The position numbers and the translations under genes are program-made. The notes beneath the pieces were generated by a model. That model was not told the origin of the DNA, did not search any database, and saw only the letters and a program-made list of their open reading frames with translations. Positions 27,448 through 36,549 of a DNA stretch of 64,000 bases are shown in pieces. The stretch is from an uncultured Verrucomicrobiae bacterium (GTDB lineage Bacteria > Verrucomicrobiota > Verrucomicrobiia > Limisphaerales > AAA164-E04): contig CALSPN010000022.1 of NCBI GenBank assembly GCA_943788245.1, forward strand, positions 165,484-229,483, given 5' to 3'. The first letter of the stretch is position 1; every line of letters begins with the position of its first letter.

Positions 27448-27619
27448 TCAGAGCACACCGATAACCCCATTTGAGTCCGGATACAAGGGCTGCTTATACT
27501 GGCATCGAGAGAAAAGGGGTGCCGCAAGGGATGTGTCATACCCTCGCGCAACTCAAAAAAACTCATGACAATCCCCTATTTCCTGATAATATCAACAATC
27601 TAACCCGAACTAAATTACC

Positions 27620-29932
27620 ATGCGGAATCAATGTTTTTTCTCACGAGGTAGCGTTCTTGTCTGGATGCTTTTCTTATCACTGACAATCCCATCCTTCTCC
27701 GTGGTTTCTGCGGAATTACCTGTGATTGCGGGCGTGGCATGGCAACCACTGAGAGCTCAGGTTAGGAGGTTGATTGAAGCGACTGATTATCTGGGTGTTC
27801 CATTTTCCACTGCAGAAAAAAATGCCATCGAATCTGCGATGAAGGCAAAGGATCCAGAATATGGTTCCAGTCAGATTCAAGCGATCCTAGACCAGCACTG
27901 TCTTTACTTGGTCAATATCAATCCCGAGATGCGAGTGAAAGTAGCCCAGGGACCCGCAGATCCGTATCTCATGCAGCACGGATGGACTCAGTTCCTTGTG
28001 AAAGTCAATAATCAGGCTGGAGTCACAGCAGCATTGAAGACTCAGAGCCCCAATGCTGTTCGGCTTCATAACTCACCTGCAGAAGCGGTTGATGATCGCT
28101 GGCTGGAGGTTCAAACATTCGACGCGCAGCCCCTGACCAAAACCCTGTCAGGTTTGGAGCTTGAGTACAGATTGGTTCAGCTTTACAGCCGCGATGCAGG
28201 CAAGCGTGAAGCAAGGATGGGATTCAATGTGGGGCAGGGGACGCAGGACATCGGGTTTCGAAATGAAATTGATATTTTGTTTACCTGTCGTCCGGCAGTT
28301 GAAATTACGCTCAATGTCAAAGACGAAGAAGGGCAACCCACGACAGGAACGTTTGAAATTCGTGATGCTCTCGGGCGGGTTTACCCTTCTCAAGCCAAAC
28401 GCCTTGCTCCTGATTTTTCCTTTCATCCCCAGATTTATCGGAATGATGGCGAGAAGCTCCTGTTACCTTCCGGTACCTATGAAATAAAATTTGCTCGCGG
28501 GCCAGAATCAATTCCGACCAAGCGGATTGTGAAGGTCACTGAAAAGACACGTGATTTGCATTTTTCAGTCCAGCGATGGATTGACCCCTCACTTTTTGGT
28601 TATTGGAGCGGCGATCACCATATCCATGCTGCCGGATGCGCACATTACACAGATCCCACTGAGGGTGTGCATGCGCCTGACATGCTGCGTCATATTCTGG
28701 GAGAAGATTTGAAAGTGGGGGCGAACTTGACCTGGGGGCCCTGTTTTGATTACCAGAAACAATTTTTTACCGGAGAAGACGATGCGGTTTCACGTTATCC
28801 CTATTTACTCCGCTATGATGTTGAGGTTTCGGGTTTCGGGTCGCACCAATCGGGTCATCTGTGTTTACTGCGCCTAAAGGAACAGATTTATCCCGGAGGT
28901 GATTCCAAGCACCATTGGCCAACGCTTTGTTTGAACACACTCCGATGGGCCAAAACCCAAGGTGCTTTGGTGGGCCCTGCTCATTCAGGTTGGGGTCTTG
29001 AAGTGGCGGGCGCTGCTTTGCCTAATTACGAAGTGCCACCGTTCAATGGTATCGGTGCCAATGAATACATCGTTGATGTTACCCATCAGGTTCCTGATCC
29101 TGATGGGCGTTTAGTGCCAGCGGTGGATTTTATTTCCACGGTGGATACGCCTTATGCCTGGGAGTTGAATATCTGGTATCACACATTGAATGTCGGTTAT
29201 CGTACTCGCATCAGCGGTGAGACGGACTTTCCATGCATTTACGGGGAGCGCGTTGGTTTGGGGCGAAGTTATGTCAAACTTGAAGGTCATTTAAATTACG
29301 AAGCTTGGTGTGAAGGAATTCGTGAAGGGAAAAACTATGTGAGTGACGGCCTCAGTCATTTAATGGATTTCAAAGTGGAAAACCGTGCCATGGGCGAATT
29401 GGGTAGTGAATTGAAGTTGGATACGGGAAAAGAGGTTTCTGTCAAAGTGCGTGCTGCAGCACGCCTTGACGAGCAGATAAATCCAAGCCTCAGAGACCGA
29501 CCTTATCAGCAAAAGCCTTATTGGCATGTAGAGCGCGCTCGAATTGGTGACACCAGAACAGTCCCGGTTGAATTGATCGTCAACGGTTACCCTGTTGCGC
29601 GGCAGGATATTGTTGCTGACGGCAAGTTGAACGATTTGGAATTCAATGTGCCACTTCAGTTCAGTAGCTGGGTCGCTGTTCGAATCCTGCCAAGTGCACA
29701 CACCAACCCCGTTTTTGTGGTTGTCGATGACAAACCCATTCGTGCAAGTCGCCGAAGCGCTGAATGGTGTTTGGCCGGGGTGAATCAATGCTGGAAAAAT
29801 AAAGAGCGATTCATTGCAAAAAATGAAATGCAGGAGGCACTGAGTGCATATGATCACGCACGACAAACGTATCAAAAATTGATCAAAGAATGCCGCGATG
29901 ATCGCAGTAAAGTGGCATTTCTTGCACCTTGA
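27620..29932 (+). CDS. CehA/McbA-like secreted metallohydrolase
   Basis: A 770-residue exported protein (signal peptide ending near VVSAELP). An N-terminal helical and beta-sandwich part of about 320 residues precedes a PHP-type metallohydrolase domain that starts with FGYWSGDHHIHAAGCAHY, containing the H-x-H metal motif; downstream histidines in VGPAHSGWG and aspartates such as GETDFPCIYG probably complete the site. A C-terminal beta domain and a short helical tail follow. CehA-like proteins include a carbaryl hydrolase, but most members from Verrucomicrobiota and Planctomycetota are uncharacterised and substrate is unknown. The stop directly abuts the convergent LamG gene, with no base between. 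Confidence 0.82.
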   Translation: MRNQCFFSRGSVLVWMLFLSLTIPSFSVVSAELPVIAGVAWQPLRAQVRRLIEATDYLGVPFSTAEKNAIESAMKAKDPEYGSSQIQAILDQHCLYLVNINPEMRVKVAQGPADPYLMQHGWTQFLVKVNNQAGVTAALKTQSPNAVRLHNSPAEAVDDRWLEVQTFDAQPLTKTLSGLELEYRLVQLYSRDAGKREARMGFNVGQGTQDIGFRNEIDILFTCRPAVEITLNVKDEEGQPTTGTFEIRDALGRVYPSQAKRLAPDFSFHPQIYRNDGEKLLLPSGTYEIKFARGPESIPTKRIVKVTEKTRDLHFSVQRWIDPSLFGYWSGDHHIHAAGCAHYTDPTEGVHAPDMLRHILGEDLKVGANLTWGPCFDYQKQFFTGEDDAVSRYPYLLRYDVEVSGFGSHQSGHLCLLRLKEQIYPGGDSKHHWPTLCLNTLRWAKTQGALVGPAHSGWGLEVAGAALPNYEVPPFNGIGANEYIVDVTHQVPDPDGRLVPAVDFISTVDTPYAWELNIWYHTLNVGYRTRISGETDFPCIYGERVGLGRSYVKLEGHLNYEAWCEGIREGKNYVSDGLSHLMDFKVENRAMGELGSELKLDTGKEVSVKVRAAARLDEQINPSLRDRPYQQKPYWHVERARIGDTRTVPVELIVNGYPVARQDIVADGKLNDLEFNVPLQFSSWVAVRILPSAHTNPVFVVVDDKPIRASRRSAEWCLAGVNQCWKNKERFIAKNEMQEALSAYDHARQTYQKLIKECRDDRSKVAFLAP

Positions 29933-32900
29933 TTACTCCATGTTTGAATAGGCAGCTTGACTTAAATTACGGTAGCTTCCACTTCCGCTTGATTGAGGTT
30001 TCATCGCACGCACCATGTATTTCGGCTCCACGAACCAAGGATTATCATCCACGAAAGAAGTCGCTTCTGTTGGTGTGTCGTTCAGTAATTGATATCCCTC
30101 TGCTGGATGCCTGCGGTAGATGAAATAGCGGCATCCTTCCTCAGTCGAGCCCTCCCAATTCAACGCGATCTGGTTATTCACAAGTCTCGCCTTGACCGCG
30201 CGAGGTGGTGTCAGAGTATGAATTCTCAGTGTAGGGTCGCCCATGATGCTCAGCATTCGAGGTGCTTCTCTGTAATTGTCCGTTAAATCACCCATTTCAA
30301 GCATGGCCACAGCGAAGGGAGCACCCAGTGCCATTTTCTGCAGTTTCCAGAATTTTGGGTAGTAAGCGGATATCAAGCCATAGTTAGGTGTTGCCAGGAC
30401 ACCACGCAGCCAGTTTTCATCAGTCAGGTTCCAGTCACCAAACCAAGAACCAAACATCATGTAGAACAGGATTGATGGTTCGTTTTGTGCTTGATTCAAA
30501 TGCCAGGTGTAATGGTTGTAGGTGTTGGAGGCGCGCCCATATTCCCAGCCTAATTGGATGCCGAAAGGTGATGCACGCATTTCGTGATAGCCAAACATGA
30601 CGGGCACATTTTCATACAGGGGGCGTGACGCAACGGCATGTGCTTCGCCCAAACCAAATAAAGACGAAGCCAAATTGACGGCTTGGAATTCCCCGTTGTT
30701 CAAAGGCAGGAAACCCAGGCCATTGAAGTAACTTATGCGTTTCTCCACGGGAGTCAGTCCGTGCCTGTAACGGTGGTTTTTTTGCAGGTATTGGCGGGTT
30801 AATGCGACTTCAAGTGTCCAAGGTTTTTCATCGCTGAGATCAAGGAAATCGGACTCTCCGAACGAGTGAAGATTTGAAAAGTCAATACGACCAACCGGAA
30901 TTTCAATAACCCGCGGAAGGTAATCGGGGTCCCATTTTTTATCGTTGGGTCGGTTTTCCAGGCGCGGGTTTGCCCGTGAAAGGCGAGTTGCTTTATCGGT
31001 CCAAAAATCGTCATCGAAACTCCCGTAATAACTATCAGCGGCCCAGGCGCCCCGGTGGTTTTCATGACCATCAAACGCCTCCAGACCTGAGCGAGGAACG
31101 GGGACATGCCCTAGAAGCAACATGACGTTCGGGTACTCCGGAGCTCTCTCGTACACAGCCCTTGCCTCTGCGCGGATACGGTGAATTTCCGTGGCATTTT
31201 GCAGCCAGTTGGTTTCGTTATGGCTTTGCGCAACCAATTCAATCAGGTGCCAGCCATCTCCCGTCAGGTCTGATTTGAATTGCTCGTAATCTAAGTCCAA
31301 TGACTGAGGTAAACCAGCCTCAGAGACTAAAATGACATTCCCCCTGAAATGTACAGGCTGCAAATTAATGCCTACTGTCAGTGTGACTCTGCGGAAATCT
31401 GCATTGTCGAAATCCGTATCGCGTAATCGGTATTCATAAATGCCCCCTTCTTGAATATCATCATCTATCCAGGAAGCCTCTGTATAGTTCTCTTCCAGGA
31501 TACGCCACTCATATTCCCCTAATCTTCTCCGCTCTATGTAAACAGAGTTGAGCCCTTTTGCTGAAACTCTATTGATCCTTGAGAGGCGAACCATTGGTGG
31601 CGAAAGGGATGTTTCAGCAGCCCATGATCGATCCTGGACGACGACTTTATTCCAAATATTCTGGGGGAAATTATAGCACGTAAGTTCTTCAATAGTGGCA
31701 TCCACATTCAATGCTCCATCGAGTTGACTGCCAACGGCAAATCCTTTCGCCAACGCTTCAGGCCCCGGAAGCGTAATCGGATCTATTCCGGGGCCGGATC
31801 CTCGTTGTATTCCGTTAATGTACAGGAAGGAATTCGCGAATGTTTGAGCATTTTGAGGGGTGTTAACCCCGTATGCAAAAACTGTCTTTGGACCATAATT
31901 AAGTTCAATCTCATACCATTGATCTTTTTCGAAATCTAAGCGGTCGGATGTCAGGTGAACGTGCCACTGCCGTTCGTTCGGTGCTTGAGATGCCAGATAC
32001 ATGGTAGATCGGTCCTGGTCCATATAGAGCCCCCACCACCCTTCACTTTGACTGCTTCGTGTGTTGATCCGTCCGATTTCCAGCACACGCGAGCCAAAAG
32101 GGTGCCCCACATCTCCCGTGCTCCAGTTTGGCTTCATCCAGAAACGGATAGAGCCACGGCGGAGGTCGATATTCAGTGCGCCGTTCTCTTCGCGTACTTT
32201 ATAAATTAACTGGCTGCCTTCTTTCGATTGATACCCCATGCCACCCATTTCAAAAGAGTCTTCGAGTTTTATTGCTCTCGACACGAGAGGCAACTGCGCA
32301 TTGTTTCCAACCAGATTTTCTTCATTAAAAGAAAATTGACTGAGCATTTGGGGTTTGAACAGGTATGCATCCAGGGGGTTGCTTCCATCCGCAATCTCTT
32401 GCCCATCAGGTATTCCGTCTGCGTCTGTATCGGGATCATTGGGGTTTGTGTTGTAAATGGTCAATTCCTCAAGATCGCTCAAGCCATCGCCATCTGAGTC
32501 CGGAGGAGTCGGGGAATAGTCATTAAGAATCTGATTTTGAGAGAGTTCGTAATTGAAAGTGACTAACTCATCCAATACACCATTGATTGCCTGACCGCTT
32601 TTGACATCCGTTCCGAGGACCATGCCTGATTCAGTCCTTGCTTCCAATTTCGGAAACTCAATCGTGCCGATTCCACTAGCCATCTTTTGTCCATCAATCC
32701 AAAGAGCACTGCCACTGATACTGAAGGTAACTATCACGTGATGCCATTCACCTGCTTTCCAGTCGAGACTCTGGTCAAAGCCTGAAAATGTCCTGCCCCT
32801 ACCCTGCATTTGAAGCCGGATGCGGCTTCCATTTTCATGGAAGTGAAGGCTCCACCAGCCGTATCTTTGGTCGGTGGACTGTTCTCCCATTTCAATAATC

Positions 32901-35137
32901 GGAACGACACCTCCGGGGCCTTCTCCTACGTTCCATTCAGGTTGAAACCAGAAACGAATGCTTCCACGCCTGACATTGATATTTGGTGCGCCGCTCAACT
33001 CCACGTCTTTGTAATTAAAAGCATCTATCAATTCGCTTGAAAGTTGAATGCCATACCCTTTCCAACCAGGAACCTGTGGGGCTTGCCCGGAGATGATTGG
33101 TATCTGATTGCGATTACCTTCCAGGCGGGCACCCTCAAAATCGAAGGCAGCCAACTGCCTTGGGCGTCCATCGAATTCATAATTTGGATCTGTGCCCTCA
33201 TCCAACTCTATCCCATCACTTACACCGTCGTAGTCGGAGTCCGGATTGTGTGGGTCGGTCAGATGGAACAGGTTTTCATCATAGGTGATGATACCATCAC
33301 CATCTTCATCGGGGCGAGTTGCGAGATAGTAATCCAGATTATCTGACTCGCTCAGTGCATAATTGAACGTTTCGAAATCATCCAGTCTGACATCAGCGCT
33401 GAATTCACCTTGCGCAGATCCTCCAATATGGATCCCACTTGCCAGCGCTGTCTGATGTGAAGGATAGGCAGAGACGCCGCTCCCTCTAGCCACCAATTCG
33501 CCATTGATGAAAAGCGTGGATTCGAAAAGTCCGTATGTCACACTGACATGGTACCAGCGGTCAGGTCTCCAATTGATCGGATGGGAAATATTAAATTCTC
33601 TTTGCCCATTGCCTTGGGTAATGAAGTTCAATTTATCGCGATTTGCATTGAATTGAAGAGCCCACCATCCGTTTGACCCGTCTGGAGACCACTCTCCCAA
33701 TTCAAGGATGCGACCATCCAATGTATGATCGGATCCAGAATGCCAATTGGGAGAAATCCAAAACCTGACAGTACCCCTTGCAGGGTTGAAATTGGTAGAA
33801 AGATCGTCTTCTTGAAAAGCATATGAAATGACAGAGGGCGATTGTGTCCCCACATTGATGGCTGCGGTATTCCAGCTTCTAATCCAGTCGATATTAAGCT
33901 TTTGAGTCGGTAGCTGCCCTCGTTCACCTTGAAAGGTTCCTGTATTGAATTCAAATAAAGCCAATCTCAGGGCTGGGAAATCACTGGCATTATTGGGTTC
34001 AGTGCCTGCTTGAATCTCGATCAGGTCCTGGACTCCATCTCCATCGCTATCAGATTGATGGGGGTCTGTTCCATAAATCATCGTTTCCTGGAAATCGGTG
34101 ATCCCGTCATCATCACTGTCAATGCGCGTGATTTCATAGCTTGAGCGAATATCATCCTCGAGTAAGACGTAGTTGAAGGTCTCCAATTCGTCCAGAGTAC
34201 CGTTGGCTTGAAAGGAGCCAGTGGCAGAGGAACCAATCCAAAGTCCACTTTCTTGACGATCCGTTGGGGAGGGGTAACTGAAAATCCCAGGGCCGTTGGC
34301 GATCTCTTCGCCGTTGATGTATAACTTTGATCGAGATGGCTCGTAAGTCAGTGAGATTTGGTACCATTCTCCTTCTTTAAATTCGATTTGATGACTGATT
34401 TGAGGGTTGATGAAACCAAAACTTTTACTCGCAAAATGTATCCGGTCGGTAAAGGAGTTCAGGTAAAGTGCCCACCAACCCTTGTCGAAGTCACTTGAAA
34501 GTTCCCCTATTTCGAGCAACCGCGCAAATGTGCCCGGCCCCCTGCCACCGGCTGATTTGCTTGACCAGTCAGGACGGTACCAAAATCGAATGGATCCACG
34601 CCTGAGAGTCACCAGCGGCGCCAGATCCTCGCCGCGATATGGGAATTGAAGCTTGGATTGGCTTTCTTGAGAAAAATGGTTTCCCTTGAAGATGAATCCA
34701 TCCTCTAACCCTACGTTTTCAGCAGTAATAGGATTCAGGTTGTGTGGGTTTGAGCCGTTGGATGTCTCAAACGACAGATGAAAGAGTCGTCGCGCTTGAT
34801 AGCTTTCTGGGTTTCTCGGGTCCAAGTCTGGATTAGAGATCTCCTCAGGGTCCGGGATACCATCCTCATCGGTGTCGGCATTGAAAGGGTTAGTTCTGTA
34901 ATCGGCTATCTCTTGCGTATTTGGAATACCATCTCCATCTGAATCCAGTAATGCCTGAGCAGAGGCGTCGCAGAAAATCATGATGGCTGCACCGAATACC
35001 ATGGCTTTTACCGCGCCATTTATCAGCGCCATCGAGTGGGCTGCGTCTATCAGAAAAATTTCACTGTTCTTGTGAATTCCTCCGCGTCTCCACAAGCCAT
35101 AACGCCAACTCTCCATCACTTCAAATACGTCTTTCAT
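29933..35137 (-). CDS. Giant surface protein: four calcium-LamG units and a gingipain-like domain
   Basis: Up to 1734 residues. A start at 35032 gives a cleaner signal peptide (hydrophobic core before CDASAQA) than the longest frame. The mature chain holds four units of about 260 residues, each made of a thrombospondin-3-like calcium stretch (DSDGDGIPN, DSDGDGVQD, DSDYDGVSD, DTDADGIPD) and a LamG/concanavalin jelly roll with RRGSIRFW and GWWAL. A fibronectin-like segment (about 1165-1260) leads to a domain (about 1265-1640) patterned like peptidase C25: VMLLLGH, DSYYGSFDDD, IPVGRID and SIMGDPTLRIH. At the usual catalytic Cys it has FGSWFGDWN, so proteolysis is doubtful. A final Ig/FnIII-like domain ends the chain. 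Function unknown; adhesion is plausible. Confidence 0.82.
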   Translation of the reverse strand: MKDVFEVMESWRYGLWRRGGIHKNSEIFLIDAAHSMALINGAVKAMVFGAAIMIFCDASAQALLDSDGDGIPNTQEIADYRTNPFNADTDEDGIPDPEEISNPDLDPRNPESYQARRLFHLSFETSNGSNPHNLNPITAENVGLEDGFIFKGNHFSQESQSKLQFPYRGEDLAPLVTLRRGSIRFWYRPDWSSKSAGGRGPGTFARLLEIGELSSDFDKGWWALYLNSFTDRIHFASKSFGFINPQISHQIEFKEGEWYQISLTYEPSRSKLYINGEEIANGPGIFSYPSPTDRQESGLWIGSSATGSFQANGTLDELETFNYVLLEDDIRSSYEITRIDSDDDGITDFQETMIYGTDPHQSDSDGDGVQDLIEIQAGTEPNNASDFPALRLALFEFNTGTFQGERGQLPTQKLNIDWIRSWNTAAINVGTQSPSVISYAFQEDDLSTNFNPARGTVRFWISPNWHSGSDHTLDGRILELGEWSPDGSNGWWALQFNANRDKLNFITQGNGQREFNISHPINWRPDRWYHVSVTYGLFESTLFINGELVARGSGVSAYPSHQTALASGIHIGGSAQGEFSADVRLDDFETFNYALSESDNLDYYLATRPDEDGDGIITYDENLFHLTDPHNPDSDYDGVSDGIELDEGTDPNYEFDGRPRQLAAFDFEGARLEGNRNQIPIISGQAPQVPGWKGYGIQLSSELIDAFNYKDVELSGAPNINVRRGSIRFWFQPEWNVGEGPGGVVPIIEMGEQSTDQRYGWWSLHFHENGSRIRLQMQGRGRTFSGFDQSLDWKAGEWHHVIVTFSISGSALWIDGQKMASGIGTIEFPKLEARTESGMVLGTDVKSGQAINGVLDELVTFNYELSQNQILNDYSPTPPDSDGDGLSDLEELTIYNTNPNDPDTDADGIPDGQEIADGSNPLDAYLFKPQMLSQFSFNEENLVGNNAQLPLVSRAIKLEDSFEMGGMGYQSKEGSQLIYKVREENGALNIDLRRGSIRFWMKPNWSTGDVGHPFGSRVLEIGRINTRSSQSEGWWGLYMDQDRSTMYLASQAPNERQWHVHLTSDRLDFEKDQWYEIELNYGPKTVFAYGVNTPQNAQTFANSFLYINGIQRGSGPGIDPITLPGPEALAKGFAVGSQLDGALNVDATIEELTCYNFPQNIWNKVVVQDRSWAAETSLSPPMVRLSRINRVSAKGLNSVYIERRRLGEYEWRILEENYTEASWIDDDIQEGGIYEYRLRDTDFDNADFRRVTLTVGINLQPVHFRGNVILVSEAGLPQSLDLDYEQFKSDLTGDGWHLIELVAQSHNETNWLQNATEIHRIRAEARAVYERAPEYPNVMLLLGHVPVPRSGLEAFDGHENHRGAWAADSYYGSFDDDFWTDKATRLSRANPRLENRPNDKKWDPDYLPRVIEIPVGRIDFSNLHSFGESDFLDLSDEKPWTLEVALTRQYLQKNHRYRHGLTPVEKRISYFNGLGFLPLNNGEFQAVNLASSLFGLGEAHAVASRPLYENVPVMFGYHEMRASPFGIQLGWEYGRASNTYNHYTWHLNQAQNEPSILFYMMFGSWFGDWNLTDENWLRGVLATPNYGLISAYYPKFWKLQKMALGAPFAVAMLEMGDLTDNYREAPRMLSIMGDPTLRIHTLTPPRAVKARLVNNQIALNWEGSTEEGCRYFIYRRHPAEGYQLLNDTPTEATSFVDDNPWFVEPKYMVRAMKPQSSGSGSYRNLSQAAYSNME

Positions 35138-35361
35138 AAATTGACCAGTTCACCAAGGTTTACCTGAGGCCAAAGGAAATGTGGGGAGGAATTTCCTCAG
35201 GCAGACTCAATAACCATCATCTAACATGAAAAACTGTATTTGACTAGAACGTAATTGTGTGCACCCGAATTTCACAGAGGGGCAGGCATGACTCAATCCT
35301 GTGGAAAAATATCATGGATGACCTCTCCTTCCGAGTGGCTTCTACAGATCAGCTTCGCAGC

Positions 35362-36474
35362 TCAAAGGCTATCCACGTAGGCCTGCATTTTATCCTCCTG
35401 CTTCTCAATGGACTGAATCAGTTTGATTTGAGTTCGCGTGCGGTCAAGGTTGTGTCGGGGACGGTGAACGCGGAAGTAAGTGTCTCCAGAGAGATAATCG
35501 GTCAGGAATCGCAGTCCGATGGTGAAGGTCATCATTTTTCCCGAGAAAGCGATGAGTTTTTTTTCCTTCTTGGTCAGGATATCTTTTGTTGATTTCAAAT
35601 AACCTCTGGCTAATGCTTTGAAAAGAGGCAATCGCAACTTGACCTTGGTCAAATCCAGCTCGTCCTCCATTGTTGGGCTGGTGGTGGTCCTGACCATATC
35701 TCCAAAGTCATACAGGATGTTGCCGGGCATGACAGTATCCAAATCAACAACGCACTGTTCTTTGTCTGTCTCTACATCCAGTAGAACATTGTTGAATTTA
35801 GTGTCGTTATGCGTGATTCGTTCAGGTAGACCACCCGAAGAGAGCGCCTTCTCCAGCTTTCTAACGATGGCTTCGTGCTCTGTAAAAAATTTAATTTCTT
35901 CGGCGGCGTTCGTGGCTCGATTGAAACGGTCTTTCTGCAGTGCTTTGATAAAACCATCAAATCGCATTCTGACATTGTGGAAGTTCGGGATGGTTTCATG
36001 GAGTCGCGGACCCTCCATATCCGACAAATGACTTACAAATTTGCCGAACGCTTTACCGGCTTCAAAGGCCTGCATGGAGGAGTTCACGGATTCATAGGTG
36101 CGGATGTTTTCGATGAACACAAAAGTCCTCCAGAAATTTCCTTCTGGATCCTTGAAATAGCATTTGCCGTCACGAGCGGGTACGATGATCAGCACTTTGC
36201 GCGTGACATTTTTCTCTCCATTGGCCACGAGTTTGCTTCGAATATGTCTTGTGACCCGATCGACATTCTCCATGACCTGAACGGGTCTTTTGAATACATT
36301 CCCGTTGATCTTCTGGTGAATGTATCGAACCAAGTTTCCGCCTTGACCGTAAGTCGCGGTGTAGGTCTCATTGATGTGGCCAATCTTGCATGCCTCTGCA
36401 TGCTGGATTTCACCATAAATATGAAATTTGGTGGAAATGTCACTTAGCTGCCTCTCGTTATAAACAGACGCCAT
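35362..36474 (-). CDS. NahK-like sugar 1-kinase (aminoglycoside phosphotransferase family)
   Basis: A 370-residue kinase of the APH/choline-kinase fold. The catalytic loop is ERITHNDTKFNNVLLD and the metal-binding stretch VVDLDTVMPGNILYDFGD. This pair of motifs is characteristic of N-acetylhexosamine 1-kinase (NahK) and its relatives, once labelled mucin desulfatases, rather than of drug-resistance enzymes. By analogy it would phosphorylate N-acetylglucosamine or N-acetylgalactosamine at C1 with ATP, in host- or algal-glycan salvage. No lacto-N-biose phosphorylase or uridylyltransferase is adjacent to confirm this. Antibiotic resistance is unlikely. Transcribed towards the LamG gene with a gap of about 220 bases. 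Confidence 0.8.
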   Translation of the reverse strand: MASVYNERQLSDISTKFHIYGEIQHAEACKIGHINETYTATYGQGGNLVRYIHQKINGNVFKRPVQVMENVDRVTRHIRSKLVANGEKNVTRKVLIIVPARDGKCYFKDPEGNFWRTFVFIENIRTYESVNSSMQAFEAGKAFGKFVSHLSDMEGPRLHETIPNFHNVRMRFDGFIKALQKDRFNRATNAAEEIKFFTEHEAIVRKLEKALSSGGLPERITHNDTKFNNVLLDVETDKEQCVVDLDTVMPGNILYDFGDMVRTTTSPTMEDELDLTKVKLRLPLFKALARGYLKSTKDILTKKEKKLIAFSGKMMTFTIGLRFLTDYLSGDTYFRVHRPRHNLDRTRTQIKLIQSIEKQEDKMQAYVDSL

Positions 36475-36549
36475 ATAATTTGACCCTTTATACGACTCAT
36501 AATCTTACCAGAAAGACCCCCAAGAGGCCAGTTATATCAGCCAACAATG

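Noticed and set aside
27448..27619. Cobalamin riboswitch upstream of cbiX
   Set aside because: None of the conserved B12-box bases could be found on the minus strand in this spacer.
35362..36474. Aminoglycoside resistance kinase
   Set aside because: The motif pair HNDTKFNNV and DLDTVMPG matches the NahK-type sugar kinases better than drug-modifying enzymes.
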